Under the pieces are notes generated by a model, which did no database searches, was not told where the DNA came from, and was given only the letters and a program-made list of their open reading frames with translations. A stretch of 64,000 bases of DNA, from positions 124,001 through 188,000 of the forward strand of contig JAFEAE010000017.1 in the NCBI GenBank assembly GCA_018266575.1, given 5' to 3'. Source of the stretch: Bacteroidota bacterium (lineage in GTDB: Bacteria; Bacteroidota; Bacteroidia; Chitinophagales; Chitinophagaceae). Each line of letters opens with the position of its first letter. Within the stretch, counting starts at the first letter, position 1. This document shows positions 54,537 through 63,369 of the stretch, piece by piece. The position numbers were made by a program, and so were the translations under genes.

Positions 54537-55464
54537 AAGAATATTGGGAAAAGAAATTTACAAATTTGTGTTGAAGATGTGTGGGCACATCAAATAATTC
54601 CGGGTGAAATAATGCAGCAAGTAATTCAATCCCATCTGTCAACGTAGATGCACTTGGCTGCGTGAACAAGTCGTAATGCAGCACAAACACGTTTTTGGAT
54701 TGTACAGCCTGCAACCTTTTCCAGTCCTGCTTTTCACCAAGCAGATGCATTTCTTCCAGTGAACGTTTTACTTCAAAACCACAAGGCGCAACAATAATAA
54801 CTTCCGGATCATACTTTACAATTTTATCCCACGCAGTCACAATTGAATCACTTGCAGGATTACTTAGCATATCAATGCCGCCTGCCTGCGCAATCTGAAA
54901 CGGTATCCAATGCCCGCAATTATAGATCGGCTCTATCCATTCAAACAATGAAACACGTTTTAACGGCATACGGTGTTGCCTGAGTTTGTCTAAAATAGTG
55001 TTGATGCGGTTTTGTAATTCAGCAAGGTATTTATATGCAGCCTCTTCTTGTTCCAACGCTTTCGCAATAGTTACTGCTGTATAAAAAACATCATCCAGGT
55101 TTTGCGGCGTGAGAGGGATTAATTGTGGTTGCTTTTCCAATTTTGCAACTGCTGCAGCTGTGCATTGCGTATCTATCTGGCAAACTTCACAAACATCCTG
55201 CGTAAAAATTATATCGGGTTGAATTTGCTGCAGCAATTCTTCATCTACATAATACAAACTCTTTCCCTGTGCTTTTGATGCAGAAAATATTTTATCGATC
55301 TCGATGCTCGAATATTGTTTTCCTTCCAGCACACAACGAACGACTTTAGCTTTTTCATCCAATGCCTGCTGCGGGCATTCGAATGTTATGCCATGCAACA
55401 GATGCTGCAAACCCATATCGTATATCATTTGCGTGGCAGCGGGCAAAAAAGAACATGATTTCAT
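54523..55464 (-). CDS. BtuF-like cobalamin-binding protein without an export signal
   Basis: Helical-backbone metal receptor (type III substrate-binding fold) of 313 residues resembling BtuF. Family segments: CSFLPAATQMIYDMGLQHLL at the N-terminus, ELLQQIQPDIIFTQDVCEVC (about residues 81-100) and YDPEVIIVAPCGFEVKRSLE near residue 215. It starts at an ATG preceded, four codons upstream, by an in-frame TAA, and has no signal peptide or lipobox. That is odd for an ABC binding protein, and no btuC/btuD genes are in the window. It may act in the cytosol, or bind corrinoid after uptake. It is part of the riboswitch operon. Confidence 0.8.
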   Translation of the reverse strand: MKSCSFLPAATQMIYDMGLQHLLHGITFECPQQALDEKAKVVRCVLEGKQYSSIEIDKIFSASKAQGKSLYYVDEELLQQIQPDIIFTQDVCEVCQIDTQCTAAAVAKLEKQPQLIPLTPQNLDDVFYTAVTIAKALEQEEAAYKYLAELQNRINTILDKLRQHRMPLKRVSLFEWIEPIYNCGHWIPFQIAQAGGIDMLSNPASDSIVTAWDKIVKYDPEVIIVAPCGFEVKRSLEEMHLLGEKQDWKRLQAVQSKNVFVLHYDLFTQPSASTLTDGIELLAALFHPELFDVPTHLQHKFVNFFSQYSYVQA

Positions 55465-55492
55465 AGTTATGATTTGTTAGTGATTAGTTGTA

Positions 55493-55539
55493 AGTGATAA
55501 ATTATGTTGGCATTTTCTCCCGACTTACAATTTATCACT
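55493..55539. repeat. Inverted repeat between the BtuF-like and DUF6580 genes
   Basis: Arms AGTGATAAATT (55493-55503) and AATTTATCACT (55529-55539) are perfectly complementary over 11 bases with a 25-base loop. It sits in the 84-base spacer and is made of the same short echo repeats (TTAGTGATTAGTTGTAAGTG) seen elsewhere. It is not a strong terminator. Confidence 0.5.
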
Positions 55540-55548
55540 ACCACTGTT

Positions 55549-56127
55549 TCAGATTGTTTGCAATACATGAAACCTCTTTTTCATCCATTCAAACACTACA
55601 AACATAATTGCACTGTAAATAATTGTTGCAGTCAGCAAACGTAATTCAAACGGAATGGCTGCTATAAGGCAAGCAGTAAAACCAGATAAATTCTGCTCAT
55701 ATTCTGCACTGCCAATCCATACGCCAAGATCGGCAACAATCCAATGAATTAAAACTGCAACCACAATAGCCATTACTAAAGAATGTACTTTTACTTTTTT
55801 TATAATAAGTTTGGCGCTCCATGCAATCAGTAAGAATGCCGCATACACCCAAACCCATCCGCTGTACAAAAATCCATTTCCATATTGCTTGTAAACAGTA
55901 GCAAATAAAATCACATCACTGATAAATATTGCGGCTAAAGGAAATGCAAGTGGTTTTATTCTACCTCCGAAATAGGCTCCGCCAAATAAAGCCATTGCAG
56001 CAAGCGGCGAATAATTCGCAAGCGGCGTTATTCCTGTGCTGAAATTATTCAGCACCCTGATGATCGCAATGATAATAATGATGAGCAACAACACAGCATT
56101 TCGCGGATTGAATTTTAATACCGACAT
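55549..56127 (-). CDS. Polytopic membrane protein (DUF6580-like) in the B12 operon
   Basis: Integral membrane protein of 192 residues with five or six membrane segments. Recognisable parts are NAVLLLIIIIIAIIRVLNNF, YSPLAAMALFGGAYFGGRIK (about residues 39-58), FISDVILFATVYKQYGNGF and WIVADLGVWIG. This pattern fits DUF6580 proteins, which resemble S-components of ECF vitamin transporters. Its position 17 bases downstream of the BtuB-like gene under a B12 riboswitch makes a corrinoid permease plausible, but no ECF A/T subunits are adjacent. Function is inferred. Confidence 0.65.
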   Translation of the reverse strand: MSVLKFNPRNAVLLLIIIIIAIIRVLNNFSTGITPLANYSPLAAMALFGGAYFGGRIKPLAFPLAAIFISDVILFATVYKQYGNGFLYSGWVWVYAAFLLIAWSAKLIIKKVKVHSLVMAIVVAVLIHWIVADLGVWIGSAEYEQNLSGFTACLIAAIPFELRLLTATIIYSAIMFVVFEWMKKRFHVLQTI

Positions 56128-56143
56128 AAATTATTTTTTAAAA

Positions 56144-58078
56144 TTATAAATTAACTGTTGCACCGGCAGTGAATATAAACGGAATGGAATTATACCCGTT
56201 GATGGTAAAGAATTTTTTATTTGCAAGATTTTTTGCATCCACAAATGCTTTCACGTATTTACTGAATACATATTCAGTATACGCATTGAAGATCACGAAG
56301 CTTTTTAACAAAGCATCCGGAGATACATACACTGCATCATACCTCTTGCTTTCATAATGCAATCCTACGTTTATAAAAAATTTGTTATTCTGTTTCCATC
56401 CAAGGCTCGCATTAATACTGTGTTCAGGCCGCTTCAATGAATAATTGTATGTTGTGTCTTTATTGAAGAAATATATAAAATTTACTGGGTCATATGCATA
56501 GGGCTGGCGACTTTGTACTTCTTCACGCGTATGTATCCAGGTATAATTAAAGTTTAATGACAATTGTTTTGTGATATTGATTTTATTCTCCCACTCAATA
56601 CCATGTGTATTTTGTAGTGAAAAATTATAATATACATAATTGATATAATCAAAATCTAATCCTTCTTTTATTTTACGGCTGAAATAAGTGACACGGCTAT
56701 TGAAAACCTTTGTAGAATATTGCACACCGCCTTCATAATTCACGGATGTTTCAGGCTTCAGGTTTTTATCTCCATAGGAAGAATATAATTCGAATAATGT
56801 CGGCGCTTTGAACCCACTTGATACGCTTGCGTAAATTTTCCATTCATCATTAAAAACAAAAGAGGGGTTGAATGTATATGTATAATTTGTTCCGTAACGC
56901 GAATGTGAATTGAAACGTCCGCCAAACTCTGCATTCAAACCGGATTTTGCAGCATAGAAAAGGGAGCTATAAACAGAAACCTGTTTTGCAGCTGTGTCTG
57001 TAAAATTTCCATAGTTACTATGTTCATTCATTTCAGAAAAACGATAATCCGCACCATTTAACCAGGTGAGGTTACTTCCGATCTTGCTGCTGGCAAAAAG
57101 TTCAACATACTGTGTCTTTCCAAAATATTTATCGTTGTAATAATATTGACCGTAAGTGCTGTCTTCAAGCAATTGCCTGTCGTATGTGCTATATTGATAA
57201 TTCCCGGAAATAGTCGTTCCAGCGATTTTATAAACAGCACCACCACCGAGCATCAGGTTCTTGCTTGTGTTTGTATAATCTCTTGCATCAGTGAATGCGC
57301 CACCATCAAGGTCTGTTTTATAATGACTGTATTGTGCAAAACCTTTTATCGTAAATTGTCTTGTTACATTCCATGCAAGGTTTGCAGCGAGTGCATCTCC
57401 ATTATATCCGTCTTTATCAAAATTACTTTTCGAACTGCTATCGTATGCAGTAGAAAATCCATCAGTTTTGTATTTTGAATAACGGACATTGTAAACAAAA
57501 GCATCTGCTATTTTTCCATAAAGCTGTGCATTGCCTCGTATTGTTCCGTAATTACCACCGGCTAATGTGGCTTTTGCATTGAATGGATTTTGAATATTTT
57601 GTTTTATGGTAATGATGTTGATCACACCGGCAATGGCATCACTCCCGTACAATGTCGACTGTGCACCTTTGCAAATTTCAATACGTTCGATATTATCAAC
57701 AGGAATCAGGTTTATGTCAAATGAATTATCAGAGATTGAGGGATCATACACCGGAATCCCATCTATCAATATCAACGTTCTTCCAGATGCAGCACCGCGC
57801 ATGTAGATACTTTGATTGCTCCCCGCATTATTCAATGCACCGTTGATAGTTATTCCTGCCTGTTCATTCAGTAATTGGCCTAATGTTTTTGCAACGCTCT
57901 TGTTGATCTCATCATGCGAGATCACAGTGATCACTTTGCCTGTTTGCGATTGCTTCATGTTGCTTTTGGAAGCGGTGACTACTACTTCGTCCAGCTGTTT
58001 TCCTGTCGTGTCGTTTTGTGCGAATAAAAAATGGCTGCCCATCAATGCAGCAAGGAATGCGAAAAATTTTTTGCTCAT
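56144..58078 (-). CDS. btuB: BtuB-like TonB-dependent cobalamin receptor
   Basis: Outer-membrane receptor of 644 residues for cobalamin or related corrinoids. A signal peptide ends near HFLFAQ, followed by the TonB-box-like DEVVVTASKSN. The plug domain (about 40-155) has GKVITVISHDEINKSVAKTL and GRTLILIDGIPVYDPSISDN, plus the RIEICKGAQSTLYGSDAIAG motif. The rest is a 22-strand barrel ending in a Phe-rich strand (NSIPFIFTAGATVNL). The corrinoid assignment rests on the B12 riboswitch directly upstream and the size; it is shorter than most SusC-type receptors. Confidence 0.9.
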   Translation of the reverse strand: MSKKFFAFLAALMGSHFLFAQNDTTGKQLDEVVVTASKSNMKQSQTGKVITVISHDEINKSVAKTLGQLLNEQAGITINGALNNAGSNQSIYMRGAASGRTLILIDGIPVYDPSISDNSFDINLIPVDNIERIEICKGAQSTLYGSDAIAGVINIITIKQNIQNPFNAKATLAGGNYGTIRGNAQLYGKIADAFVYNVRYSKYKTDGFSTAYDSSSKSNFDKDGYNGDALAANLAWNVTRQFTIKGFAQYSHYKTDLDGGAFTDARDYTNTSKNLMLGGGAVYKIAGTTISGNYQYSTYDRQLLEDSTYGQYYYNDKYFGKTQYVELFASSKIGSNLTWLNGADYRFSEMNEHSNYGNFTDTAAKQVSVYSSLFYAAKSGLNAEFGGRFNSHSRYGTNYTYTFNPSFVFNDEWKIYASVSSGFKAPTLFELYSSYGDKNLKPETSVNYEGGVQYSTKVFNSRVTYFSRKIKEGLDFDYINYVYYNFSLQNTHGIEWENKINITKQLSLNFNYTWIHTREEVQSRQPYAYDPVNFIYFFNKDTTYNYSLKRPEHSINASLGWKQNNKFFINVGLHYESKRYDAVYVSPDALLKSFVIFNAYTEYVFSKYVKAFVDAKNLANKKFFTINGYNSIPFIFTAGATVNL

Positions 58079-58214
58079 TCTAAAAAGTTTTGGTTCCCGT
58101 TTTTTGGGGAATTGTGAATGAGCCTTCGGAAAAGAGACCTGTTGAAATATAAATTGCCGGTGGCATTTTACATTCCATGCTTTTCACCCGAAAGCTTATG
58201 AATGTTGTGAATGA

Positions 58215-58440
58215 TCGTGGCAGGTCTTCTGGCTTACTCGCTGGTCAACACCTTCCCATCGTTGATAATAATTCGACAGTGGCATGAAGATTGACCGGCC
58301 GTGAAACGTCAAACGATAAACGTGAACTATTTTCACGTCTCACATTTTACCTTTCACGTTAAAGAGCTTACAGCTACGGGGATAGCGCCGGAATTACACC
58401 GGACTTCCCTTTTAATCACGCTTGTGGCATGAACCAAAAT
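58215..58440 (-). promoter_or_regulatory. Cobalamin (B12) riboswitch upstream of btuB
   Basis: The B12 box on the minus strand is AAGCCAGAAGACCTGCC (58219-58235). Earlier conserved pieces are GGGAAGTCCGGTG, AATTCCGGCGCT, CCCCGTAGCTGTAAGC and ATGCCACTG...ATGGGAAGG, in the expected order. It ends about 140 bases before the btuB ATG. Expected mode: adenosylcobalamin binding represses the operon. The variable arm between GTAAGC and GCCACTG holds a long insertion of CGTGAAA/TTTCACG-type repeats that can pair on its own. Confidence 0.95.
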
Positions 58441-58445
58441 CAGGG

Positions 58446-58453
58446 CAAAAGTA
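58446..58453 (-). promoter_or_regulatory. Bacteroidota-type -7 element for the B12 operon
   Basis: The minus strand reads TACTTTTG, matching TANNTTTG, immediately before the riboswitch. Upstream is a T-rich run (TTTTTTTC) at 16 bases, shorter than usual. Confidence 0.5.
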
Positions 58454-58543
58454 AATGAGTTTTATTATTGAAAAAAAGAAGTTGTACACATGGTGAAAAA
58501 ATTAATCATCATCCGCAATTTGGTTGTATATGTTGCTTATTAG

Positions 58544-58670
58544 CCTCATCTCCATCCCTTCCCCGGCGGAGAAGGGTGCCTCTGAGCGGCTTGATTTGGT
58601 ATTTGCAAATTACTTGAAACCCCGATATAGGTGGGCATCCCTCTCCCCCGGAGAGGGAACGAGGGTGAGG
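58544..58670. repeat. Imperfect terminal-inverted-repeat element (MITE-like)
   Basis: Left arm CCTCATCTCCATCCCTTCCC (from 58544) and the right arm, ending at 58670, whose reverse complement is CCTCACCCTCGTTCCCTCTC, match at about three positions in four over 33 bases. They enclose about 60 AT-rich bases. Each arm also folds internally (CCCTTCCCCGGCGGAGAAGGG; CCCTCTCCCCCGGAGAGGG). It lies between the riboswitch promoter and the second DPP-IV gene. The G/C-rich arms stand out from the AT-rich surroundings. Confidence 0.6.
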
Positions 58671-58711
58671 TTTAGAGAAATATAACGTAGATATATAACC
58701 GAAAATATTTT

Positions 58712-61051
58712 TTATGGTAAAATATTCCGTGGATCTGTTTTTGGCTTCAATTCAAATTCTTTTGGAGGTTCTGCGCCCAACAGGTTCTTTACAAAATAAT
58801 CCCATCTTCTCCGCATCATATAATAAGAATAAGAACCGTAACCATGTGCACTGTTCGGGAACACTACAAGATCATAATCTTTATTCGCTTTTTCCAATGC
58901 TTCAACAACCAATAAGGTGTTTTGCGGCGGAACATTGTTATCCATCAAACCATGTGCAAGCATTAATTTCCCCTTCAGGTTTTTTGCATAATTTTCATTT
59001 GCCTGCGCATTATAATCAGAGTTGGATACAAGACCGTCATAACGTTCGCCCCAGTCATCTTCATAATTCCGGTTATCATGATTACCGGATTCTGAAATGC
59101 CTACTTTGAAAAAATCAGGATAACGGAACATTGCAGTTGTGGTTGCGAAGCCACCACCGGAATGTCCCCAGATACCGACTTTATTTGTATCGATATAATT
59201 GAACCGTTGCGACAATTGACGTATTGCAGTTATCTGATCAGGGATTGTATTCTCCGCCATGTTTCCATAACTCATATCATGAAAACTTTTTGAGCGGAGT
59301 GGATTGCTTGTTCCTTCCAGCACCATCACAATAAATCCCAATTCAGCGAGTGATTGATTATCGCCGCGTGATGCAGCAAACGACCAGCTTCCAACGCTTC
59401 CACCTTGCGGCCCGGGATAGATATAATCTATGACCGGATATTTTTTGTTTGGATCAAGATGAGTTGGTGTGAAAAGTAAACCATAAATATCCGTTGTACC
59501 ATCATGTGCTTTTACAGAAAATGGTGTAACAGGTTTCCATCCACTTGCTGCAAGCCTTGATACATCTGCTTTTTCGAGCACAGTAACAATTTTTCCATCC
59601 ATATTGCGCAACACAGTTGTTGGGGGAATATCAGGTTGTGAATATGTATCGATAAAATAATTTTTTGAAGGCGATAATTCCACTTCATGATTTCCTTCTT
59701 CAGGGGTTAGTGACGCAAAATGTTTTCCATCAAAACCTATTTTATAAAAATGGCTGAAATACGGATTGCCCGGTTCTTTTCCATCAGCGATAAAATACAA
59801 CATCCGGTTTTTTTCATCCACATTTACTAATTGTGTGATCGTCCAATCGCCTTTTGTAATTTGATTTTTTAATTTTCCTGTAGTTGCATCATACAAATAT
59901 AAATGCCCCCAGTTGTCACGTTCACTATACCAGATGATCTCATTTGACTTTTTCAGGTAACGCCAGTTGATCGCTCCTTGCCCGGATTCAAATTGTGTAG
60001 GAACTGTTTCCTGGAAAATTTCCCGCACTGCTCCTGTATTCGCATTTGCAATCCGAACTTTTTCTTCTTTATGGTCACGCGAAGTAGAAACAAATGCAAC
60101 CTCTGAAGCATCTTCACTCCAATATACATCATCAAGTGTTCCGCTGCTTGATATATCATCACTCAATGTTGCACGGTGCGGGTCAGCAGCAATTTGAAAT
60201 TCGATCACTTTCGGTTGATCCACATTAATAACAACACGATGGATCATCGGAATATCTTTATCGCCCGGCAACGGATATTTCCATGCTTTTAATGTCGGCT
60301 TACCTACGTTTGTTGTAACCAGGTACATGTCGCTTACATTACGTTGGTCTTGTTTGAACGTTGCGATCTTTTTTGAATCCGGCGACCAGATCAATATTGC
60401 CCTGTCACTGCTTTTCCATCCTGCATTATCTGTTGCATAACCAAAATCTTTTATTCCGTCTGCAGTTAATTGCTTTTGCTCATTTGTTTTAATATCGCGG
60501 ATCCACAAATTATAATCCTTAATAAATGCTGCATATTTTCCGTCAGGAGAATTTACTTCATTTCCAAATCCTCCGCGAAAACGGCGCCTTGTACCTCCAC
60601 CACTTTGTGCTGATAAAACAGATGAAGAATCTGGTGAACAATTATAGGTTTGAAGATTGCATTTCCATAATTTGCCATTCACCCTGAAAAGAATGGATTT
60701 GTTGTCTTCCGCAAAATTAAATTCACGAAACGGCAACATGTATGCATCATATTTTTTCCCGGTAGCTGCAGAAAGCGACGCAGCTAATTTTTGCTGATCA
60801 AAAGCTTCGCTGCGGCTGCCTTTGGAAGGATCGACCAAAATAAATTCACTACCACCCGCTGTTAACACACGGTACCAACATTTATCTCCCGGCAACCAGT
60901 TTGGTTGAACATAAGATCTGTCGACAAGTGGTTCTGTATTATAGCTGAGAAATTTTTCTGCATGCGCATAATCATTTGCAGATAACATTTTTTCTTGCGC
61001 ATTAACGGAAAGAGTTGCGATCAAAATGAACGCAGGTAAAAACTTTTTCAT
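58712..61051 (-). CDS. Dipeptidyl peptidase IV-like S9B serine peptidase, second copy
   Basis: Exported peptidase of 779 residues with a signal peptide ending near VNAQE. A beta-propeller (about 60-480) is followed by the hydrolase domain. The nucleophile is Ser631 in WGHSGGGFAT, the acid is in HGLMDNNVPPQ and the His in NSAHGYGS, completing the triad. The paired-Glu DPP-IV anchor is not obvious, so its specificity (dipeptidyl versus other S9 activity) is less certain than that of the paralogue at 6511. It is the distal gene after the riboswitch region on the same strand but separately placed. Confidence 0.9.
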   Translation of the reverse strand: MKKFLPAFILIATLSVNAQEKMLSANDYAHAEKFLSYNTEPLVDRSYVQPNWLPGDKCWYRVLTAGGSEFILVDPSKGSRSEAFDQQKLAASLSAATGKKYDAYMLPFREFNFAEDNKSILFRVNGKLWKCNLQTYNCSPDSSSVLSAQSGGGTRRRFRGGFGNEVNSPDGKYAAFIKDYNLWIRDIKTNEQKQLTADGIKDFGYATDNAGWKSSDRAILIWSPDSKKIATFKQDQRNVSDMYLVTTNVGKPTLKAWKYPLPGDKDIPMIHRVVINVDQPKVIEFQIAADPHRATLSDDISSSGTLDDVYWSEDASEVAFVSTSRDHKEEKVRIANANTGAVREIFQETVPTQFESGQGAINWRYLKKSNEIIWYSERDNWGHLYLYDATTGKLKNQITKGDWTITQLVNVDEKNRMLYFIADGKEPGNPYFSHFYKIGFDGKHFASLTPEEGNHEVELSPSKNYFIDTYSQPDIPPTTVLRNMDGKIVTVLEKADVSRLAASGWKPVTPFSVKAHDGTTDIYGLLFTPTHLDPNKKYPVIDYIYPGPQGGSVGSWSFAASRGDNQSLAELGFIVMVLEGTSNPLRSKSFHDMSYGNMAENTIPDQITAIRQLSQRFNYIDTNKVGIWGHSGGGFATTTAMFRYPDFFKVGISESGNHDNRNYEDDWGERYDGLVSNSDYNAQANENYAKNLKGKLMLAHGLMDNNVPPQNTLLVVEALEKANKDYDLVVFPNSAHGYGSYSYYMMRRRWDYFVKNLLGAEPPKEFELKPKTDPRNILP

Positions 61052-61138
61052 CGCCGGAGGTTGAAATTATTTTGGGATTGTTTCGAAAGGAAAGCAAATT
61101 AGTGCTTTAAAATTATTTTCCTTACGGGAAATTTTTAA

Positions 61139-63220
61139 TTACTTAAAAATATCCCCCAACGCGATCCCGATAAAATAATTTCTTGTAGCAGCAGCATTGT
61201 AATAACGTCCTACTGCAGCGTTGATATCATTTCCTAAGCTGTATTTTGTATTGGTAAGATTATTCGCTCCAGCAAAAATTTCCATTTTGAATTTACGTGA
61301 AAGTATTTTGCGATAACCGATACGCACATCCAATAAATTATAAGAACCTGCCATATCTGTGTTCCCATCGTTCAGATATATTTTATCCGTATATGTGTAA
61401 GTAAAGTTCGCATATAAGCCAGGCTTTGTGTAAATATCAAACCCTGAAACAAAAACCTGTTTTGCCACACCCGGCATATAGTTTCCAGAAAAATCTGTGT
61501 TCACCTGTTTGAAATTGTGATAATGAAAATCATCCCATGCATCGCTCACCCAAATTTTTGCATCGCTTATAAAACGATTTGGATTATCTACAAAACGATA
61601 AGAGAGATATGTTTCCAGACCAGTTTGTTTTGTTGAACCTGCATTTACATAATAATACACGCCATTCGTATCAATACGTTGAACAATTGTGTTGGAGAGA
61701 TCAAAGTAAAATGCATTCACATCAAAAAATAATTTGTCGTGAAATAAATTTCCGCGAAAGCCAATTTCATAATCAGTTCCGTTTTCCGGTTGAAGGTTTG
61801 TACCGATCGTTCCATTGGTATGAATAAGTTCCGATGTTGTTGGTGTTGAAAAACCACCTGCGATACTTCCATAAACTGAAATTTCTGACGTGATTTTTTT
61901 CAACAAAGAAAACCGTGGCGGGATTTTATTCCGGAATGTTTGTGTTTGTGCTGTTGGCGGCACATTCGACAATCTTGTATTCTGTACAGAAAATTTATTC
62001 AAACTTATGCCTGCAGTAATTATCCAGCCGTGCGGAAGTTTTAAATCTGCCTGTGCAAAGATCATATACTGCCAGATGTTTGTTGCATCATCTGTTTGCA
62101 ATGTATCGCTCACGCCATAATTGTTTTTATAATCTTTTGTATTGAAAAATCCTTTTTGTGCTTCGCTTCCAAAATTTAGTTGGAGTTGGGATTGCCCGAT
62201 TTGTTTTTTGTATTCAAAAACTGTACGTGCCCCAAAGTGCGGTTCTTTTCTTATTTCATACACACGGATACCGGGATTGATGAAATCAGTGTAAGTTCCG
62301 TAAACAGATGTTGTGTTTTTCCAGTTATCGCTAAGGATATATTCATCGCTGAATCCTACAGTAAATTTCTTTTGAAAAATTGCCGCCTGCGCTTCTGTCG
62401 CACTAAGGTTTGAACCTGCGTGAGGCCTCGCCTGTTGCGGGTTTGCGTTGTATTGTGTCAATGTAAGGCCACCTGGTGTTTGATAATACAGGTCGCTATA
62501 TAACATAAAAGCATGCACTGTTTGCCTGTCGCTTATTTTCATTTGGGATTCGTAACTGGCAATATCGCGGCGCATTTGCGATTGTTGCCTGTAGCCATTG
62601 CTTGATTGATGAGAGTAGTTGAAAATATTTTTATTGTCACCACTGCCAAAACGAATATTGGCATTCACATTATTTGTTGCAAAAGTGCCATAAGAATAAT
62701 TCAGGTCGATGCCTTTTTGCCAAACCTGCGGCATACTATGAATGAGCATTGCCCCTCCGATCGCTGCACCATATAAACTTGCTGCCGGACCCTTGATCGT
62801 TTCTATTGATTGAAAATTATAAAAACTTAATTCATTCAGATAAGTATTACCTCCCGGATCAGTGAGCGGGATTTCATTAAAATAAATTTTTACATCCCGC
62901 ACCCCGAATGGCGAACGCAATGAACTTCCACGGATATTAAGACGGTAACTTCCGGGAGAACGTTCTTCCATTCTTACACCGGGGCTTGTATTAAGCGCCG
63001 ATAAAATGCTCATGTTGTTGAAACGGTTCAATTGTGCCTGCCCGGTATAGCTTATTGGCGCAGCAACTTCAACCAGCTTACGGTTTTGCTCGTACGCTTT
63101 TATAATAACTTGTCCGAGTGTTTTTGTAGCGAAGGTGTCTTGCAGCAATTCATTTCCTGATTGCGCAAAAAGTAAAGAGGCACATGAACTCAGTATGATT
63201 AACAATATAATTTTTCTCAT
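61139..63220 (-). CDS. TonB-dependent outer-membrane receptor
   Basis: Receptor of 693 residues. A signal peptide ends near CASLLFAQ. The plug domain includes LGQVIIKAYEQNRKLVEVAA and LNIRGSSLRSPFGVRDVKIY, then NFQSIETIKGPAASLYGAAI. The barrel ends with a terminal strand NYFIGIALGDIF, with a terminal Phe-Lys. FecA/siderophore-type similarity (PGVRMEERSPGSY, FSLLKKITSEISVYGSIAGG) is general; the substrate is unclear and no iron-uptake genes lie beside it. It is upstream of the second DPP-IV gene by about 88 bases and could be co-transcribed. Confidence 0.9.
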   Translation of the reverse strand: MRKIILLIILSSCASLLFAQSGNELLQDTFATKTLGQVIIKAYEQNRKLVEVAAPISYTGQAQLNRFNNMSILSALNTSPGVRMEERSPGSYRLNIRGSSLRSPFGVRDVKIYFNEIPLTDPGGNTYLNELSFYNFQSIETIKGPAASLYGAAIGGAMLIHSMPQVWQKGIDLNYSYGTFATNNVNANIRFGSGDNKNIFNYSHQSSNGYRQQSQMRRDIASYESQMKISDRQTVHAFMLYSDLYYQTPGGLTLTQYNANPQQARPHAGSNLSATEAQAAIFQKKFTVGFSDEYILSDNWKNTTSVYGTYTDFINPGIRVYEIRKEPHFGARTVFEYKKQIGQSQLQLNFGSEAQKGFFNTKDYKNNYGVSDTLQTDDATNIWQYMIFAQADLKLPHGWIITAGISLNKFSVQNTRLSNVPPTAQTQTFRNKIPPRFSLLKKITSEISVYGSIAGGFSTPTTSELIHTNGTIGTNLQPENGTDYEIGFRGNLFHDKLFFDVNAFYFDLSNTIVQRIDTNGVYYYVNAGSTKQTGLETYLSYRFVDNPNRFISDAKIWVSDAWDDFHYHNFKQVNTDFSGNYMPGVAKQVFVSGFDIYTKPGLYANFTYTYTDKIYLNDGNTDMAGSYNLLDVRIGYRKILSRKFKMEIFAGANNLTNTKYSLGNDINAAVGRYYNAAATRNYFIGIALGDIFK

Positions 63221-63369
63221 CAGCCTAAGTATTGGAAATTCCAGGGAATATTGGTTTAGAATATTTCACTATCTTAATCCGGGATAAAGGTTCAGGATTT
63301 CTGATCAAAATGACGGGGAACGGACAGGATTGCAATTATAACGAAGACACTGTATTAATATTATGTAGC

